From the NCBI RefSeq assembly GCF_900100795.1, contig NZ_FNCO01000019.1, forward strand, positions 62,001 through 126,000: a stretch of 64,000 bases of DNA, given 5' to 3'. Source of the stretch: Pseudomonas abietaniphila (GTDB lineage Bacteria > Pseudomonadota > Gammaproteobacteria > Pseudomonadales > Pseudomonadaceae). Both the position numbers and the translations under genes were made by a program. Positions 61,817 to 64,000 of this stretch are shown one piece after another (the first letter of the stretch is position 1; every line of letters begins with the position of its first letter). The notes beneath the pieces are model-generated. The model was given only the letters and a program-made list of their open reading frames with translations. It did not search any database and was not told where the DNA came from.

Positions 61817-62398
61817 ATGGACATCGTTAAAACTCAATCATGCAACCATCAGGCAGTGACAGGGAATCTACTGATCCGCCCTGCCACTGCTAACGACGCG
61901 ACTGTAATCCTGGATTTCATCAAAGAGCTTGCTCGGTATGAAGAGGCAGAGCATCAAGTGACGGCCAGCCTTGCCGATATCGAACGAGACCTAGCAAATG
62001 AGGCAGCTCCCTCTAAAGCTTTGATGTGCATGAGAGGCGATGAGCCTGTGGGGTTTGCTTTGTATTTTTTCAGCTATTCCACCTGGCTTGGCCGCCAATG
62101 CATGTACCTGGAAGATCTCTACGTCTCGAATCAGCATCGTGGTCTAGGAGCAGGGAAAGCCCTGCTGAGGCATCTGGCGGAATTGGCTGTAGAAACAGGT
62201 TGCGGACGCCTTGAGTGGAGTGTTTTGGACTGGAACACGCCGGCTATCAAGTTCTACGAATCTATTGGTGCTAAGGCTCAACCGGAGTGGGTGCGGTACC
62301 GCTTGGCTGGAGATGACTTACTGAAGTTAGCCCACGATATTCCGTTGGATCAGGCGAAACTTGTTACTCCCGGCGCGCCTGGTCTTAAGGAAGGCTAG
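61817..62398 (+). CDS. GNAT-family N-acetyltransferase
   Basis: 193 residues: LIRPATANDATVILDFIKEL start, acetyl-CoA loop in YVSNQHRGLGAGKALLRHL (about 95-113), and WNTPAIKFYESIGA (about 140-153). Pattern matches diamine (spermidine/spermine-type) acetyltransferases. Co-directional with and 3 bases after the preceding small gene. Substrate not certain. Confidence 0.85.
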   Translation: MDIVKTQSCNHQAVTGNLLIRPATANDATVILDFIKELARYEEAEHQVTASLADIERDLANEAAPSKALMCMRGDEPVGFALYFFSYSTWLGRQCMYLEDLYVSNQHRGLGAGKALLRHLAELAVETGCGRLEWSVLDWNTPAIKFYESIGAKAQPEWVRYRLAGDDLLKLAHDIPLDQAKLVTPGAPGLKEG

Positions 62399-62631
62399 GA
62401 GCGACGGCTCCAGCATGATTAGAAATGGCATGCTGCGGACGTATGGCTGGTTGTCATGTGGTGTTGAGAAGGTTTTGGCACCCTCGATCTACTGGTCGCC
62501 GGCTCCCTGCATTCCCGTGTCTTCTACTGAGTGTTGCTAAGCCGTAAATCAATTCGCTTGTGAGATGTGCGTCGATCCAAGTGCGTCGTACTGCTCCCAT
62601 CTCGTAGTCACTTACCAACTTGGCGCCCCAG

Positions 62632-63285
62632 ATGCATTCGTCCCCGACATCCGACATTCATAAATGGCAAATGGAGTTTTCCAGAAATGGTCGAACACAG
62701 TGCTGGACGCTAATGGAGCGTTCGACCTGGCAAATGCTGGAGGCGGAGGGCGAGCTCACATGCCCCATCGGCGAAGCCAACGACGATCCGATCTTCAAGG
62801 ACGCGTATACCTGGATGAAAGGCTCGATCGCCAGCGCTGGGATACACTCACCGGCGCCCGGCTTATCACCTTGGTGGTGCTGGGTAAGGCGTGAGGAGAA
62901 CCATCCCGAGCCTTACATTGAGGACACGGAAGGCCTAAATGATCCGGTGGTGCTTGAGCTGTCTGTTCCCTCCGAACAGATTGTACTGTCGTGCTTCGAC
63001 CTTTGGCATTTTGTACTCAACAAGTGCTACGTCTGGGCGTCGGAGCTTGATGAGCAAGATTTTGATCGGGCTCAGGAGAGTACAGAGGAGGGATCCGACG
63101 CTGCGGTGCAGCTCCAACAGCGGATGCAGAAATCGTGGTCAGCGGTGTTTGAGCTGGATCAAAGTGCGGTGGACATGGGCCCATTTGAAGCGAAGAGTAT
63201 CCAAGGTTGCTTTTGGACTCTGAGGTTAGCTGACGTGACAGCTGTGATCGAACGGGACGCTTTGACGTCCCACCACCAAGCTTAA
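62632..63285 (+). CDS. DUF3841-like protein
   Basis: 217 residues. The pattern WTLMERSTWQMLEAEGEL, AYTWMKGSIA, WWCWVRR and SCFDLWHFVLNKCYV follows DUF3841, a family of unknown function with many aromatic residues. Start uncertain: ATG 62632 or ATG 62671. Soluble. Stand-alone gene. Confidence 0.7.
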   Translation: MHSSPTSDIHKWQMEFSRNGRTQCWTLMERSTWQMLEAEGELTCPIGEANDDPIFKDAYTWMKGSIASAGIHSPAPGLSPWWCWVRREENHPEPYIEDTEGLNDPVVLELSVPSEQIVLSCFDLWHFVLNKCYVWASELDEQDFDRAQESTEEGSDAAVQLQQRMQKSWSAVFELDQSAVDMGPFEAKSIQGCFWTLRLADVTAVIERDALTSHHQA

Positions 63286-63324
63286 AAATCTCTGCGCGAC
63301 TAGGCGTACACCCAAGACGTTGTT

Positions 63325-63858
63325 TCAACGCGAGCGGCTGTCGGAAGGTCTTCTGCCGTTTGGCCGGATTTGCCCACCACATGCTACCCAGACCAACGTG
63401 AACGCGTAGCCGAATAACATGAGGCCGACTGCCCAAGGAAAGAACTGGCTGTCACGCGCTTGCTTGTCCTGTTTGCATTTCAGGTCACTCACGCAGTTAG
63501 AAAAGCAGATTTGCTTATCGCCTACCCAGCAATTTCCTATCGAGTCTCCGTAGCGATCTACCCTCAGATTCTGACCAATACGGAGTGAACCTCGATCAGG
63601 AACAGAGCTACGCTCGTCTTGGATGAAAAGCCTTTCGTATTTTTTGATGCTCTGATCAGGTTGTAGTAGGAACTCGTATCCATGCCTGGGGTTACCCATC
63701 CAGGCTATCCGCCCCTCACTTCGCTCCAGCGGCCTGTCCGTCATATCCGGTTCTCCTGCATACCAGTAGATGCAAGGGAACATCAGTACACCTACGAGCC
63801 ATTGGATGTGAGCTGAGAGAGGAAGGGCTTTGAAGATACGGGCTATGGGGTTGGGCAT
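63325..63858 (-). CDS. Two-segment membrane protein of unknown function
   Basis: 177 residues: hydrophobic segments near 18-34 and 140-160, flanking a soluble loop with four Cys (GNCWVGDKQICFSNCVSDLKC) that could form disulfides outside the membrane. Start ATG 63858 used; ATG 63885 is possible. No family recognised. Convergent with the DUF3841-like gene. Confidence 0.58.
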   Translation of the reverse strand: MPNPIARIFKALPLSAHIQWLVGVLMFPCIYWYAGEPDMTDRPLERSEGRIAWMGNPRHGYEFLLQPDQSIKKYERLFIQDERSSVPDRGSLRIGQNLRVDRYGDSIGNCWVGDKQICFSNCVSDLKCKQDKQARDSQFFPWAVGLMLFGYAFTLVWVACGGQIRPNGRRPSDSRSR

Positions 63859-64000
63859 GTATGTAGAATCGTCTCTTGGGGGCACTCGGGCTCACGGCGT
63901 CAGGTATCGACTCCTGCCAGAGTCTAGGAGAATCGCTCAAATTAGTTTGGCTTTAGCCAGGATAGATTGAGTATCCGGGGTGTGATTTGCATCGCGCGAT

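Noticed and set aside
21280..64000. Insertion sequences or transposons inside the island
   Set aside because: No DDE, HUH or serine transposase gene was recognised and no IS-like terminal repeats were seen; the four dispersed repeats have no linked transposase in the window.

Overview
The window looks like a Pseudomonas chromosome (fluorescens/putida/syringae type). The first 14 kb carries the usual order rne-rluC-HAD phosphatase-sppA-maf-yceD-rpmF-plsX-fabD-fabG-acpP-fabF-pabC-mltG-tmk, with near-typical protein sequences and GC-rich codons. These genes serve RNA decay, rRNA and ribosome maturation, membrane quality control, fatty acid synthesis, folate and peptidoglycan processing.

At position 14065/14066 the chromosomal tmk (thymidylate kinase, essential) is cut inside the codons of its Walker A motif. 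From there to the right edge (about 50 kb) everything reads as accessory DNA: lower GC, many small orphan genes, gene remnants and dispersed repeats. The left end of this putative island has a two-copy repeat, then a complete, divergent replacement tmk. Next come four tightly packed genes: three large tyrosine recombinases and an HTH/coiled-coil protein. This resembles the four-gene recombination module described for GInt islands. The 3' part of the native tmk and the next core genes (holB and so on) are not in the window, so the right end of the island lies beyond 64 kb.

Island region 21-33 kb: a double-HTH regulator, a chain of small orphan genes, a large protein with a C-terminal RxxxxH (HEPN-like) motif, a three-gene envelope-type operon containing a phosphodiester glycosidase-like protein, an unknown 395-residue protein and a DEDDh exoribonuclease. 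A structured repeat of about 100 bp occurs here three times and once more near 60 kb.

Island region 33-57 kb: a metabolic and stress block. A MexT-like LysR regulator and a FixJ-type response regulator come first; the latter lies directly downstream of a decayed histidine kinase remnant. The centrepiece is a three-gene operon with ATGA overlaps encoding a cobalt-type nitrile hydratase/thiocyanate hydrolase-like enzyme (small C-terminal-beta-like subunit, catalytic subunit with the Cys-Thr-Leu-Cys-Ser-Cys claw, N-terminal-beta-like subunit). A second paralogue of the last subunit, probably an assembly factor, sits with an aquaporin 4 kb away. Two cobalt uptake systems flank the cluster: a NiCoT permease behind a cobalamin riboswitch, and CbtBA. 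Around them are Dps, WrbA, DUF302, DUF2789, a Tat-exported alpha/beta hydrolase, a TehA/SLAC1-type channel, an MBL-fold hydrolase, a quinone oxidoreductase with LysR, an AraC regulator, a tautomerase, an AhpD-like protein and a Kef-type antiporter. The inferred theme is handling of a nitrile-like or thiocyanate-like compound, with cobalt supply and redox protection.

Island region 57-64 kb: a DUF1353 lipoprotein, small orphan and membrane proteins, a GNAT acetyltransferase and a DUF3841-like protein. No rRNA, tRNA, CRISPR array or intact transposase gene was recognised.
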